64,000 bases of DNA from Siphlonurus alternatus (GCA_949825025.1 OX463779.1:35908203-35972202), one strand, 5' to 3'; shown: positions 46,112-59,187, counted from the stretch's first letter. The notes: generated by a model not told the origin, from the letters alone. Made by a program: numbers and translations.

Positions 46112-48700
46112 GTGTATTTAACAAAGTAAAATAATGCATTAATTAGTAACATCAAAATTCAGGAAAATGTCAGGGAGAAAGTTGATCAATACCACCTCAG
46201 AAATTACTTTATATTCATTTTAGATCAATTCGTCAAGTTCCCTGCTGTTACAACGTCCTTGAATATATAATAGTATGATACTTAACATAGTAAAATAATG
46301 CATTAATTAGTAACATCAAAATTCAGGAAAATATCAGGGAGAAAGTTGATCATTACCACCTCAGAAATTACTTAATATTCATTTCAGATTCATTCGTCAA
46401 GTTTCCTGCTGTTACAACGTCTTGAATATTGAATAGTGTATTTAACAAAGTATATTAATGCATTAATTAGTAACATCAAAAATCAGGAAAATGTCAGGGA
46501 GAAAGTTGATCATTACCACCTCAGAAATTACTTTATATTCATTTCAGATTCATTCGTCAAGTTTCCTGCTGTTACAACGTCTTGAATATTTAATTGTGTA
46601 TTTAACAAAGTATAATAAAGCATTAATTAGTAACATCAAAAATCAGGAAAAAGTCAGGGAGAAAGTTGATCATTACCACCTCAGAAATTACTTTAAATTC
46701 AATTTAGATTCATTCGTCAAGTTTCCTGCTGTTACAACGTCCTTGAATATTTAATAGTATGATACTTAACATAGTAAAATAATGCATTAATTAGTAACAT
46801 CAAAATTCAGGAAAATGTCAGGGAGAAAGTTGATCATTACCACCTCAGAAATTACTTAATATTCATTTCAGATTCATTCGTCAAGTTTCCTGCTGTTACA
46901 ACGTCTTGAATATTGAATAGTGTATTTAACAAAGTATAATAATGCATTAATTAGTATAACATCAAAATTCAGGAAAATGTCAGGGAGAAAGTTGATCATT
47001 ACCACCTCAGAAATTACTTTATATTCATTTCAGATTCATTCGTCAAGTTTCCTGCTGGTACAACGTCTTGAATATTTAATTGTGTATTTAACAAAGTATA
47101 ATAATGCATTAATTAGTAACATCAAAAATCAGGAAAATGTCAGGGAGAAAGTTGATCACAACCACCTCAGAAATTACTTTATATTCATTTCAGATTCATT
47201 CGTCAAGTTTCCTGCTGTTACAACGTCTTGAATATTGAATAGTGTATTTAACAAAGTAAAATAATGCATTAATTATTAACATCTAACATCAAAATTCAGG
47301 AAAATGTCAGGGAGAAAGTTGATCATTACCACCTCAGAAATTACTTTAAATCTAATTTAGATTCATTCGTCAAGTTTCCTGCTGTTACAACGTCCTTGAA
47401 TATTTAATAGTATATTTAACATAGTAAAATAATGCATTAATTAGTACATCAAAATTCAGGAAAATGTTAGGGAGAAAGTTGATCAATACCACCTCAGAAA
47501 TTACTTTATATTAATTTTAGATCAATTCGTCAAGTTCCCTGCTGTTACAACGTCCTTGAATATTTAATAGTATACTTAACATAGTAAAATAATGCATTAA
47601 TTAGTAACATCAAATTTCAGGAAAATGTCAGGGAGAAAGTTGATCATTACCACCTCAGAAATTACTTTATATTGATTTCAGATTCATTCGTCAAGTTTCC
47701 TGCTGTTACAACGTCTTGAGTATTTAATAGTGTATTTAACAAAGTATAATAATGCATTAATTAGTAACATCAAAAATCAGGAAAATGTCAGGGAGAAAGT
47801 TTATCATTACCACCTCAGAAATTACTTTATATTCATTTCAGATTCATTCGTCAAGTTTCCTGCTGTTACAACGTCCTTGAATGTTTAATAGTATATATTT
47901 AACATAGTAAAATAATGCATTAATTACTACATCAAAATTCAGGAAAATGTCAGGGAGAAAGTTGATCAATACCACCTCAGAAATTACTTTATATTCATTT
48001 TAGATCAATTCGTCAAGTTCCCTGCTGTTACAACGTCCTTGAATATATAATAGTATGATACTTAACATAGTAAAATAATGCATTAATTAGTAACATCAAA
48101 ATTCAGGAAAATGTCAGGGAGAAAGTTTATCATTACCACCTCAGAAATTATTTTATATTGATTTCTGATTCATTCGTCAAGTTTCCTGCTGTTACAACGT
48201 CTTGAATATTTAATAGTGTATTTAACAAAGTATAATAATGCATTAATTAGTAACATCAAAATTCAGGAAAATGTCAGAAAGAAAGTTGATCATTACCACC
48301 TCAGAAATTACTTTATATTCATTTCAGATTCATTCGTCAAGTTTCCTGCTGTTACAACGTCTTGAATATTTAATAGTTTATTTAACATTGTAAAATAATC
48401 CATCAAATATTAACATCAAATTTCACGAAAATGTGAGGGAGAAAGTTGTTAATCAGCACCTCAGAAAATTGATTAAAATCATTTTGCAATCATTCGTCAA
48501 ATATCCTGCTGTTACAACGCCCATGAATATTTAATATTGTATTTAGCAAAGTGAATTAATGCATTAAATATTTACATCAAAATTGAGGAAACTGTCAGGG
48601 AGAAAATTGATCATCACCACCTCAGAAAATTGTTTAAAACCATTTTACAATCAATCGACAAATTTCCCGCTGTTTCAACGACGCGACATGAAAATTTTGA
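46112..48700. repeat. Tandem ~160-bp repeat array, right arm, after the LINE
   Basis: Continues the right-arm array. From 46112 to about 47801 it copies 37731 to about 39420, including private variants such as GAATATATAATAGTATGATA and AGTATAACATC. Without the LINE the offset would be about 2.4 kb, so the LINE lies between two members of a large tandem duplication. Units after about 48400 are increasingly diverged, mirroring 30100-30500. Confidence 0.9.
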
Positions 48701-49289
48701 TTATATATTTAAACATTGGAATCTAATTCAACAAATATATTAACATTAATACTCAGAAAAATGTGAATCAAAAAGATGTTCCCTGTTATATATAACAGAA
48801 AATTCTTTATTGCCATTTCAGAATCATTTTAAAAGATTCCTCTGCTGTTAATTACAACGACATTAAATTTAATTCGTATATATATATCATACTAAATTTT
48901 TTCAGTAAATTGTTATAACCTCAAAACTTAGAAAAATAACTTCGAAAGAGTTTCATGTCTCCTGTGTAGTATAATCAAAAATTTTTTAATGTAATATTTT
49001 CATTCTAAATTCATTTGTTAAGATTCTCCATACTTGCAATGACTTTTTGTGATAATGAGTTGCAGAGAGCTATAATATATAATATTTGTGATATATAATA
49101 TATAACATATTAATGTTAAAAAGATGGTTGAAAAATATTGCAGGATGCTAGATTATCGTATTAATAAAAACTAGATAAATAAAAACTCAACAGTTATATT
49201 CAATGTTTAATCATCATGGAGAAATCTGATTCCACATTTCAATTTAATCTAAAATAAAGTGAATATTTAATTTTAAAATTATATACCAT

Positions 49290-49297
49290 ATATATTA

Positions 49298-49356
<59 letters not shown>

Positions 49357-49378
49357 ATATATATATATATATATATTT
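49290..49378. repeat. (TA)n microsatellite in the right outer arm
   Basis: Interrupted TA runs totalling about 85 bases. The mirror position in the left arm (about 29816-29840) has only a short run, so it expanded on one side only. Confidence 0.85.
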
Positions 49379-50283
49379 AATAAATGTTTGCACAGATCGA
49401 TATTTATATATAACATGCTTGCTAGGTACATAATGGTTTCAAATTATCATTTCGGCAACGCAGTAGTTTCTTTATAATGAAACCGTCGGAAGAAATAAAT
49501 CTCGGCCACATAATTATATGCCATGCAGCAATTAATTGCATATATAACATGCATATAAAGTACTTATGTGAACTAATTGAGAAACTTATAATTATTATAT
49601 CTCCGTTTTATGCGAGTTTCTCTCTAAGCAATGCCGTTTTTATGTATTTAATATGCCGTGTAATCTTGCAACATGCTTCGATTTGGTCATGAAACTATAA
49701 TATTATAATTATATACAATAACAAAAATACATTTTAATGTAGATAAAACCTTGATTTTTAAATTTTTAGTGCGCTTTCGCACTTTTCGAGGACAGTATGG
49801 CCATCTGTTGGCACAAGGTTTAACTATTAACTATCTAAACGCTGATTGGTCGGATTGGTTTTTTCATGTCGATGCCAACTTCACGACTGTTCAAAGTGGT
49901 TGAGAATCCATCTTGCGTTGCCAAATTTAGCGGCCTCTTATCCCTCCATATGATTAACATGTAATCTTATTAATTCAATTACTCGCTAATTATGCAATTT
50001 GCCGCTTAATGAATACTCTTATTGGCCTTCAATTTACACGTAGAATTTTATCATGTGCTTACTTTTCGTATACGTTAGAGCGAAGAATTCTCCTGTCGTA
50101 CCTATATATTATTACAATATATTGCAAATTTAATATAATTATATTTATATAAATACATGCAAATTTATATATAATTAAACACATAAAATATATTAATTTT
50201 ATGACATTTTATGCATATAATATGATTTACTTGTGTTTTGCTAGACCGGCTTTGCTCATTTTGACGTGCGCTCCCTAAAACAA

Positions 50284-50842
50284 TGGGGAATTCTCCTACA
50301 TTTATTTTTATTTTTTTTTTCAGATGCTCTATGCCTTGAAACTAAATGTCCCAAAACAAAAAAGTTTCAATTTTCAAAATTGGAGACAAGGGAATTTTTT
50401 AAAAATCTTCCTTCTTTTGAATTTAGCGCCAAAACGTGACGTAGAAACTGCCTAGCAGGCGTAATTTTCCTGCAATAAATTTATATTTTCGATTATTACT
50501 CTTAAAGTAAACTGATATTAGAGACATAACTATAAATATATTGATACTATTAGGGCAGAAAAACCCGCTGACTTCGATCGTGCTACTAAAATTTATAGCC
50601 AATCACTCCTTGACGCTCAAAATATGATATCAGGCAATTGTTGTGTGTTAACTAGAGAGTTTCTACGTCACAATTTTCAGGTTTGCGCGCGGGTTGCATA
50701 CTTTGCCCCTATTCTAATAATCCCTTCAGAGTCCACAAATTTGAGTTAAAAAAGTTTCAAACTTAAGTAAAACTTATTGTATATATATATTTATCATAAT
50801 ATAGTAGTTAAATTAGAATTTGAGTTGTAAGAGAATTCCCCA
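50284..50842. mobile_element. Degenerate inverted-repeat element
   Basis: GGGGAATTCTC near 50284 pairs with GAGAATTCCCC near 50831. Inner pairs include AAAAAGTTTCAA with its near-complement and GTGACGTAGAAACT with AGTTTCTACGTCAC. The arms are imperfect and the termini approximate. Confidence 0.45.
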
Positions 50843-53498
50843 TTAAAATCATTTAAAAAGAAAGGCACACATTAATAAGAACCATACTAATATAACCTTT
50901 TATTAATTTTTATTCAGAAGAAACACATAGTATGTGACAAAAGAATTACTACATATTATAGAATTGTTACAGTAAAACAGGATAGGAGTTTGGGGAAAAC
51001 TCGCGGCGTCGATCATTAAACGGGGAACCTGAGTGCCTTTCAGAGACACGTCTCAATGTCATAAATGAGTTTGTTCGATCATGACAGTCGATCATGAATC
51101 ACTGTTATGTCATATTATGTACGTTTCATTATCCCGCCAGCATCGCAGCATGGCAGCCTAATGATTCAAAATATTCAGATTCAAAATATTCAGATTCAAA
51201 AGGCTTTTATTCAGAAAACACATTACAATACAAGTTTGGGTTTAAGTACAGGACTTTTTAACCAGATCAGCCATAAAAAATGTAATAAAAATACATTGTT
51301 ATGCATCGAATAAAAAAAATACATATGAGACATAATTTCAGTTTAAATAGGAAATGTTCTGCTTGATTATATTTAATAAGTTTTTATTGTTTTTCTTTCG
51401 TAGATAATATTGACTTTATTAATTGCACACACTGCATGTAATACATTGCACTGACACTTTTATGGTGAGAGCGGCTTTAAATTGCACTTCACTGCCCCTC
51501 TTTTTTCAAGATATTGGGTTACACACTCCCTATGGTTGGCGGCGTATTAAGAAACATTCGACTCGCTCGAATAAAATTAAGAAACATGCCGCCCAGACAA
51601 ACATGGGACACTGATTTATAAATGCCATATACAGTTAGCATAACCTTGTTACTGTGACAGATAATTATTATTAACATTTTTAGATTTTTGCCCTAATACA
51701 ATCTTACAAAAATTATAAAATAATGTTATAAAAATATATGCATACGAAAAGAAAAACTAAAGAAATAACATTGCAAATTAAATTGAATATAAAATACATG
51801 AAAAATTATTGTATTATGTTAAATCAAAGAATTAATTCTTTGGTTAAATTATAATATAATACTAGACAGCACAGTAAATATTCCATTGCGGCCCCTGCCG
51901 CTTATGTAACCCTCTTCGTTGTGATGCTTAACAAGTTGCCTAACCTCACGGGTAGATGCATTTTATTGGTTTGGGACCGTTTTGGTGTTATTTGTAATCG
52001 GATACCACATAACACTTTATGCATACTATAAAAACGAAAAAAAAAAAAAGATTCTATTCACTTTTTCATTTCAAAATAATTAAATTTTTTGTACTGTGCA
52101 TGTATGACGATATATTATGCGGTATGTACATTTTTGGTTTATGAATTAAGTTTTCAATTGTTATAATGCGCTGACTTAACTATCATTTGATAAACCTTCT
52201 TAATTGTCTAAAACAGTTTTGCAGCATAGCATTTGTAAGGAATCGAATTTTGGAGCAAAGCTTAAAACGCGTTGCCTAGCAACAAGTTTGAAAACAACAA
52301 GGGGAATTATAAGACCGCGTTATCAATTGATGAGTATTATCAAGCAAAAACCTTTTGTGCGATAAATTTTTATTTTTTATATTAATAAATAATACAATGT
52401 AAATATTATATAATTAAATCTAAAGAAATTATATTAATATAATATGTTCGAACCATTAATTGGCTCCTTTAATTTTTACACAATTTAATGTATAATAAAG
52501 ATTTATTGAAAGAGTCTTACAGTCTTTATTTATAAGTAAATATATATTTATGTCACTAAATTAACTAAATTTAAAAAGTGTCTTACTTCATCACCTTTTT
52601 CTAATATTTTATTCGAATCGTATTAATAATATTGCATTAATTGCTTAACAAGTTTATTTGAAATTTATGAAATCGTTGATTTCATTTTCATCCTCTGGTT
52701 TTACGTAGTTTCTACTGTACATGTAAAAGCTTTATAATCTTTTATATGCTAGATTCTTCCATAAAATTATTATGTATATATTCAATGAAGGCTTTACTTT
52801 GAATCCATATATACAGAATTAATATTAAATTCCTGAACGTTAATTGTAAATTTCAAACATTGAATTATTTGCTGTAAATATATTACATTGTGTCAATGTA
52901 TACTTTCCTCTCTTAAAAAAAATAATGTTTTATTTTAAAAAAATGAAAAAGAAGAGTTACATGTTTATAAAAAAGCAGCGTACTCTTTACATTCATCTGG
53001 AGAGCCAAACAAAAACAAACAATACGTGTCGATGCTTTTTCTTAATTCATTTAAATATCTAAATTTGTTTCCGAGGATTGCAATTTTTTTATAAATTCTT
53101 CTACACTTTTGTAGCTTAATTCTTTGCAGGCAGGCGCGGATCCAGGAGGGGAGCTTCCCCCCCTCCCCCTCTTCCCCCCCCCCCGCCCTGAATTTAGATT
53201 TAACATGGGCAATATAGGCATTTCCCCCACTTCAATATTTTTTTAAACATTGACCTTATGGAGTACTGCATGGAACTAAATTTTCATCTTTGAAAATCAA
53301 TTATATTTAATATTTATTTATGTATTATTTCACATTGCAATTAGAATAAAAATCACAATATTATAATGTAAAAGAGGATCTTACAATTTTACTTGCCATA
53401 TTCGCATTAAAAGTTGCAAAACACACGTGTCCATCTGTCAGACACAACAACTGTAAAAGTTCTTGTGTCTGATTTGCATATATTTGGCGTTACGTTCC
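50843..53498. other. Intergenic DNA without recognised genes
   Basis: AT-rich and single-copy. No exon with a known motif was found on either strand. Short direct repeats of ATTCAGATTCAAAAT occur near 51167-51200, and a C-rich run lies near 53156-53183. A single X-box-like site lies at 52271. Confidence 0.5.
52271..52283. promoter_or_regulatory. X-box-like palindrome (RFX site)
   Basis: GTTGCCTAGCAAC matches the RFX X-box consensus with imperfect dyad symmetry. Such sites mark promoters of ciliary genes in animals. No gene start is identified within a kilobase, so its target is unknown. Confidence 0.35.
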
Positions 53499-54001
53499 TC
53501 AGCGTCCAGCACGTTCAAGAGGTAAGCAGCAGTACTGCTCCGGTTGATACTCATACTCAAACAAGTTAAAAATAAAAAAAAAAAAAAAGGAAAAGCATAA
53601 TTTTTATTTTATATACCTGAAAATCTGCCAAAAGCTGCAACAGATAGTAAGAAAATATAGCTGATGGAATGCTACAATTCAATGTTAAATCAGTGCAATT
53701 CCCATTGTTTATGTATGTAGTGATTATCGAGGCTGTTGGTCGTGCAACAAAAGACGTCCGCTCGCTTGACAGGTAGGTTGGGATTGGACCCGAAGAGGTG
53801 GAGCGTGCGCACCTTTTCACTTACGAAACCAGCAATTATTTCCTTGTCTATACACAAAATTAATAAGCATAGTTTATGACCATTTGGCACTGATTTTCCA
53901 GCGGTTAAGTTTCTCTTCAAAATAAACTCAATACAAAGCATCAAAGTGAAGGTAAGGAATATTCTCAAAATTTTTAATATTACCATTTGATAAAATGCCA
54001 A
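53499..54001 (-). CDS. Tentative three-exon gene, 125 residues, unknown function
   Basis: Predicted exons in transcript order: 54001-53825, 53760-53617, 53555-53499. Donors are GTAAGT and GTATAT. The second intron (61 bases) has a strong T-rich tract before its AG; the first has a poor one. The frames join in phase 0 throughout. The N terminus is hydrophobic (VILKILRIFLTFTLMLCIEFI), which suggests a signal peptide or membrane anchor. The rest matches no family I know. An alternative is a single read-through exon ending at 53690. A TGACGTCA site lies upstream at 54327-54334, next to a good donor, so a 5' non-coding exon is possible. Confidence 0.3.
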
Positions 54002-54556
54002 GATTAATTTATTCTATTTTTGAACTATATTATGTACTACAATTATGTATTAGGTAAACAAATTAAATGATGGTAGATAAAATATAGCAAGAAATTTAAT
54101 ATACATTGTATATTAACTGCAATACATAATATTATTACATATACAGTATTGTCATGACATCCATATGACATTGTACAGGTACATTATAATTATAATTCCT
54201 TGCAAAGTTTCCACATTTTTCACTATGGATAATATATTGATAACTTATTACAAGATAATTGCAATCATGCTTGATTTGTTCGCGGGAACTGTATTTTAAA
54301 AATAAATTAATTAATTTCTTACCGCGTGACGTCATTGGTGTTCACAAAAATGTGACATTTGTGACGTTATAAAATAATAAGTTTTCGACTATTTTAAAAT
54401 CAAAAGTTTTGAACTTGCATATGGTATTCACAAATAAGTACATGCATGTATTTTTTGCTTTTGCTTTAAAATTTTATATATCCATTCATACTATAAATAT
54501 TAAATTTATAATACAAAATATATTTTAAATAAATAAAATAAAGATGATGGTGGTAA

Positions 54557-54628
54557 GCTCTAGTAGTTCAGTTGGAAGAGCATCCGAGCGCAAATTGTAA
54601 TGTCCCAGGCCGAGATTACTCTTTTCTT
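54557..54628 (+). pseudogene. tRNA-derived pseudogene
   Basis: TAGTTCAGTTGGAAGAGCA is an excellent tRNA A box and D-arm, preceded by GCTCTAG in the acceptor position. The 3' half (GTCCCAGGCCGAGATTAC) is a damaged T-arm with the TTCGA core changed, and the acceptor 3' strand is missing. It is a dead tRNA or a SINE head. Confidence 0.5.
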
Positions 54629-55619
54629 TCGAACGCTTTTACTTTTGGATTTGTATGAATTGTATGATACCTATCGATGACGGAAAAAGCACATGGAATG
54701 AAATAACAAAATATATTGTCAATATAATATATTCTTTGTATGCGTAAAAATAATAAAACCGCAGTGAAAACTTTAAAACCTAACTTTTAGACAAACAAAT
54801 GGAAGTAGTGTAATTCTGTTACTTTTGAACCTATAAGCTAATTTGATCTGAATATTGCATTGACAGGTAATATATAAGTAATAACATTATCATGTAAGCA
54901 TATCCCAAATATTTTCCAGCTCACTAACTCGGTACCAAAGTTTTTTTTTTATTATTATTTCAACTTCACTAAATTTTTGTCATCACTTATTATAACCCTT
55001 AAAAATTCCTAAATCGGAGTCTTTTTAACTGATAATAATATTTTTTATAAATTATTGTCAGAACCTTTTCAAAATTTCGTGTTCTTTAGAATCTTTACAA
55101 AAGAAGCAATATATATAACCATACAAAATAAATGGAATTGAATTACCTATTATATAATAATGTTATAGTTAGTGATCAAGGTTTCTGATCTTCAAATTTA
55201 AAATATAGTGCTCAAAGTTAATTAGAGATTAGTACATTCCATGATGGATGTGGTGTTCTAGAATAGAATTAATTAATTGGAACCAGGGAATACCATATGA
55301 TCTTTTCTCTGTTGGGAACTATACATGCACGTGATATGACTTGCATTTTTTATTCATTGTTTTGAAGTAGAAAAAAATCTTAATTGATTCAATAATAAAT
55401 ATTATTTTATAAATTAATTATGATAATTTAAAAAAAAATGCTTGTTCTTAATAGGTTGTTCGAAATTACTCAAATTATTTTAATGGAAGCGATTTGATAA
55501 ATATTTTTTATATTATCGTATAGTAAAATTGAAAAATTGATCTGTTCATGCAGTTGGATGATAATATTGTTTTTAATGTATTTTTTGTTGGACTATAGCT
55601 CCTACGAAATCTGTTTTCA

Positions 55620-57915
55620 ATGGTTCCATGTGACGCTGACGAGCCAGTTAATAGTGCTGTGTGTACCGTCTCGAGGTAAACCAAATTCTGCAACTATGTT
55701 ACTCGAACAAGTGCGGATAATTAGTGTTCCATTTATTTCAGATCTTGTATGCATGATCATCTCAAAATATTTGGCTGCTTCATACTACTCCTGTTTCCTA
55801 CATTGCTTCTGATTCTTCTTTTAACCATACTATTGAACTTCAATGACGCTGATGTACCGAGGTACGTTTATATAAAAACGAAAAGAAAAAATATATCATG
55901 AGTGGTATTCGGCAAAGCTTTTTATTTTTTTCCGCAATATAAATAGAAATTGAAAATTACTCAATAGTATTTTTTTAATTTAATTTAATTTAATTTAATT
56001 TAATTTAATTTAATTTAATGTAATTTAATTTAATTTAATTTAATTTAATTTAATTTAATTTATTATCAAATTGAATATTTGCGGGGGAGAGCTATAATAG
56101 GGAGCGTTAAGTATTTAGTACTTGTAAGTATTTTAATATCTTTTATAAAAATGCAGAGAGTATCAATGTTATATATCTTGAAAAAGAAAATTGCAAGCGA
56201 GGTTTCATAATGAGTGTACAGTACCTTACTGGGCTATTATTTTACACTCATGCCCTCTATATAGGCCCGATATGAAGTGTAGTTGCGCTTAATAGTTCGT
56301 GATTAGTGATTATGTTAAATTTCTATTTGCAGTTTAGCATCTTACATACTATTAAATATATTGTATTTTTCTTAAAATGCATGCAATTACCTGAAACGCT
56401 CTATATAACAAGTTAAGCCATTTAATGTAAAAATTCAGCAGTATTATGTCATTTTGTAATAGTGCCTGATGCTAATAAAATTGTAAAACTTAGTGAAAAA
56501 ATTTGTTAACAGAGGTTCAGAGGTTCAGACCCAGGCTCGGACTGTTCATAAAGCTGGGTCAGAGATATGACTGGCCTCTCCACTTTTTAGTGAAAAAATT
56601 TGTTAACAGAGGTTCAGAGGTTCAGACCCAGGCTCGGACTGTTCATAAAGCTGGGTCAGAGATATGACTGGCCTCTCCACTTTTTAACACAGAGAGCATA
56701 CAAAAAGTGGCCTTAGGCCCCCTTCCAGGTGCCATACAGTATATGGCTCCTGCTGCCTGCATGTAATGCTTATAATATGATCCCGTTTGGCCCCTAGCTC
56801 CCCAGTCCGAGCCTGCTGATCAGACCTTGTCGTTTTGTTCAACTTTTTCCTCTGCTGTATTATAAGCAACAAAGTGGAGGAAAAAGTTCAACAAAACATA
56901 GACACTGATAATTATATCAATTTTATACTATTATTATTCTCGTCGTGGGACAATAATATATATGCGAAAGTTGCTCCCTCTACGTACGTTGTATTTAGGT
57001 GTTTTCATATATATGAAGATGAATTGATGTGTGATGATATTTGAAGGGGGGGGGGGTGGAATAAATAAACAGTGTGCTCTTATTTTTTTTTTAAACCCTC
57101 CTTTTCCTATTGGGCGCTCAAGTGGCTGATATTTTTCTCGATCAACAGAGCTGCAACCCGCAATACAAACGTGCTCGAAAAGTTGCATACATCTAGCTGC
57201 AAACAGAATTATCGGAAAAAACAACAAAACACATCAAACATAAATATAATTTATACATGTAGCAAATTGAGCAGTAAAAAAATTAATATATATAAGTCTT
57301 ATCATGGCGTTATGCATATAATTATTATATATTTATGAATAACAGAAGGGGAGAAGGCACACAGTACAGTACACTTTTTCGCTTTGAAAATTTTCCGCTC
57401 GCAGCTTAATTTGTTAATCGTTATTGTGATCGAGTGTATCACAGAGAGCATGGTGATCGATTAACAAAACTGCAAAAGGAAATCTTCCGCGGCGACGAGA
57501 ATGAACTCGATCGTCATTCATTCTCTTGTTTATTTGTAATATATGAATATAATAAAATGTTCTTTGTCATCGCCTCAGAATATAAGTGCCCTAAGCACCA
57601 TGAGGTTTTGATGCAAATGTGAGCCTTATGCTACTGTAACATAATTAAGGCTTACATTTGCGTCAAAACCTCGTGGTGCTTTTTTTAGGGCACTTATATT
57701 CTGAGGCGATGACTTGTATTTTTGCTATTATAATATATAAATACTGCGTAATAATGATTGATCTTATGTTTGTGTGCAGCGTACTGAAATGGTTGGGGAT
57801 TTCTTTGCTGGCTTTCACGCTGTTCTTCGTACCTGCGACCTTCTTTGTCGCAAGCAGGGTAAGAAGTAATTATCAAAGTAACGACACGAGACGCGAGCCC
57901 AACAACGGACCATAA
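55620..57915 (+). CDS. Predicted two-membrane-segment protein, 103 residues
   Basis: Exons 55620-55675, 55742-55861 and 57780-57915 join in matching phases. The protein has a short Cys-containing N terminus, a first membrane helix at about 28-50 (LKIFGCFILLLFPTLLLILL), a short loop NFNDADVPS, a second helix at about 60-82, and a polar tail ending NNGP. It would be a small hairpin membrane protein. The first Met is preceded by an in-frame stop. Intron 2 (1.9 kb) contains a pentanucleotide repeat, a tandem duplication and a foldback element. I do not recognise the family; VMA21 and TMEM230-type proteins were considered and do not match clearly. Confidence 0.5.
55976..56063. repeat. (TTTAA)n microsatellite
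   Basis: About 17 pentanucleotide units with one G interruption, in intron 2 of the predicted two-helix protein gene. Confidence 0.95.
56492..56685. repeat. 97-bp tandem duplication
   Basis: Two practically identical 97-base units starting AGTGAAAAAATTTGTTAACA at 56492 and 56589. Part of the unit (CAGGCTCGGACTG) is also partly complementary to sequence near 56800, so the block may belong to a damaged inverted-repeat element. Confidence 0.85.
56832..56897. repeat. Perfect 21-bp inverted repeat with 24-base loop
   Basis: GTTTTGTTCAACTTTTTCCT plus C at 56832-56852 is exactly complementary to 56877-56897. It is probably the inner stem of a larger decayed foldback. Confidence 0.7.
57566..57713. 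mobile_element. Miniature foldback element
   Basis: A 148-bp inverted repeat with ends GTCATCGCCTCAGAATATAA and its complement, and a loop of about 30 bases. It lies in intron 2 of the predicted two-helix protein gene. Target duplication unclear. Confidence 0.75.
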
Positions 57916-58772
57916 ATAATAGTGAATTTATTTAATTAGATTTTGCTGTAATTATAAAAATGTTATCTATATATTCATGTTTTTGTACGTCCTGTAATTT
58001 AATGCTGCCGTGAAATAAATTAAAAACTATATATTGTATTGTTTTATAATAATTACATTTATTTTATTTAAATTTTAAAATCATGGAGACTTAATTAGAA
58101 AGTGAAATAAGTCTCTATATGGTAAAATGTTATATGATTTAAATTGCATTTTTTTACTTTTTGTCCTATGGGTGATGTACTTTAGTGATGCTGTCACGTA
58201 GGGTATATAAATTAAAAACAATAAAAACTTAAGCTGTAATAAATTTCTAGATTTTACAATAAATTGCTAATTATATAATTTATGTTCCCCATAAGGTTTC
58301 TGAATAGTGAATTTATATCTTTATCTTTTATTTGATTCTCTTGTTAACTGTATATATTTAATTCATATTATATAATTATACTGTATATATTTGTAATTAT
58401 CGAGCCTGTATTTTTTGCGGTTTTCAGCAAATAATAAAATTTGCAACATATATTATAATACAATATATCATGCACTATATAATTATGGTTGTGATACACA
58501 ATATACTTTATAAATATTTTTATAATATATATATTTTTAGCCGATCCCTTGTAAAAAGGGTCAATTTTTTATACTAAATAATTAAAATAAATTTAATATA
58601 AAAAATTTCCTATAATTAATGTTGACGAATATGAATAATTTATTAGCACGTATATGTATATATATATATATGCACTTATATAATTTCACGATCGATACTT
58701 TATTTATTTTATTATATTAAATTACGTACAGTATAACAGTATATATAGAATTAATTAATTATTATATTTCTA
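57916..58772. other. AT-rich intergenic DNA
   Basis: No exon recognised. A lone CCCTTGTAAAAAGGG terminus near 58546-58560 is a solo end of the family at 58773 and 19788. Confidence 0.5.
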
Positions 58773-59143
58773 TACCCTTGTAAAAAGGAATTATACTTAT
58801 TACAAATTAATAAAGTATAATTCCTATGCTTAATTCGTCTAATTTAGTATAATTTCTGAATGCTTAATATACTAAATTACAGATTAATTATACTAGTTTT
58901 TATTTTATTATACTAAATTATAGAAAAGCATTTTTCCAAAAATAGTATTTTTCCAAAGTAAAAAAAATATTGAACCCTGTATGATTGCCTTGAAATGATT
59001 TAAAGAGGTATACTATTTCTATAATTTAGTATAATAAAATTAAACAGCAGAAATTATACTAAATTAATAGACGAATTAAGCATAGGAATTAGGAATTATA
59101 CTTTATTAATTTGTAACAAGTATAATTCCTTTTTACAAGGGTA
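58773..59143. mobile_element. Foldback element with CCCTTGTAAAAAGG ends, TA target
   Basis: Arms from 58775 and back from 59141 are complementary (CCCTTGTAAAAAGGAATTAT and its complement), flanked by TA. The arms are made of TATACT and AATTTAGTATAAT words. Same family terminus as 19788-21978. Confidence 0.75.
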
Positions 59144-59187
59144 AATAGCATTTTTCAAATGTAAAAAAAAAACATATAATGCAAAAG

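Larger units (their letters stand above)
28135..50102. mobile_element. Giant ~22-kb foldback structure
   Basis: GGTACGACAGGAGAATTC at 28135 is repeated as its exact complement ending at 50102, and the two sides stay collinear inward. Each has an outer single-copy arm of about 2 kb, then an array of ~160-bp tandem units, then a GC-rich minisatellite and an AT-rich inner segment. The arms meet at a 0.7-kb spacer (34979-35671). The left arm is about 6.8 kb; the right arm is about 8.5 kb after subtracting the inserted LINE. Long inverted arms made of ~150-bp tandem units recall the Drosophila FB foldback transposon. That is an architectural likeness only; no sequence homology is claimed. Flanks are AT-rich (TAT on both sides), so a target duplication cannot be proven. 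Confidence 0.75.
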
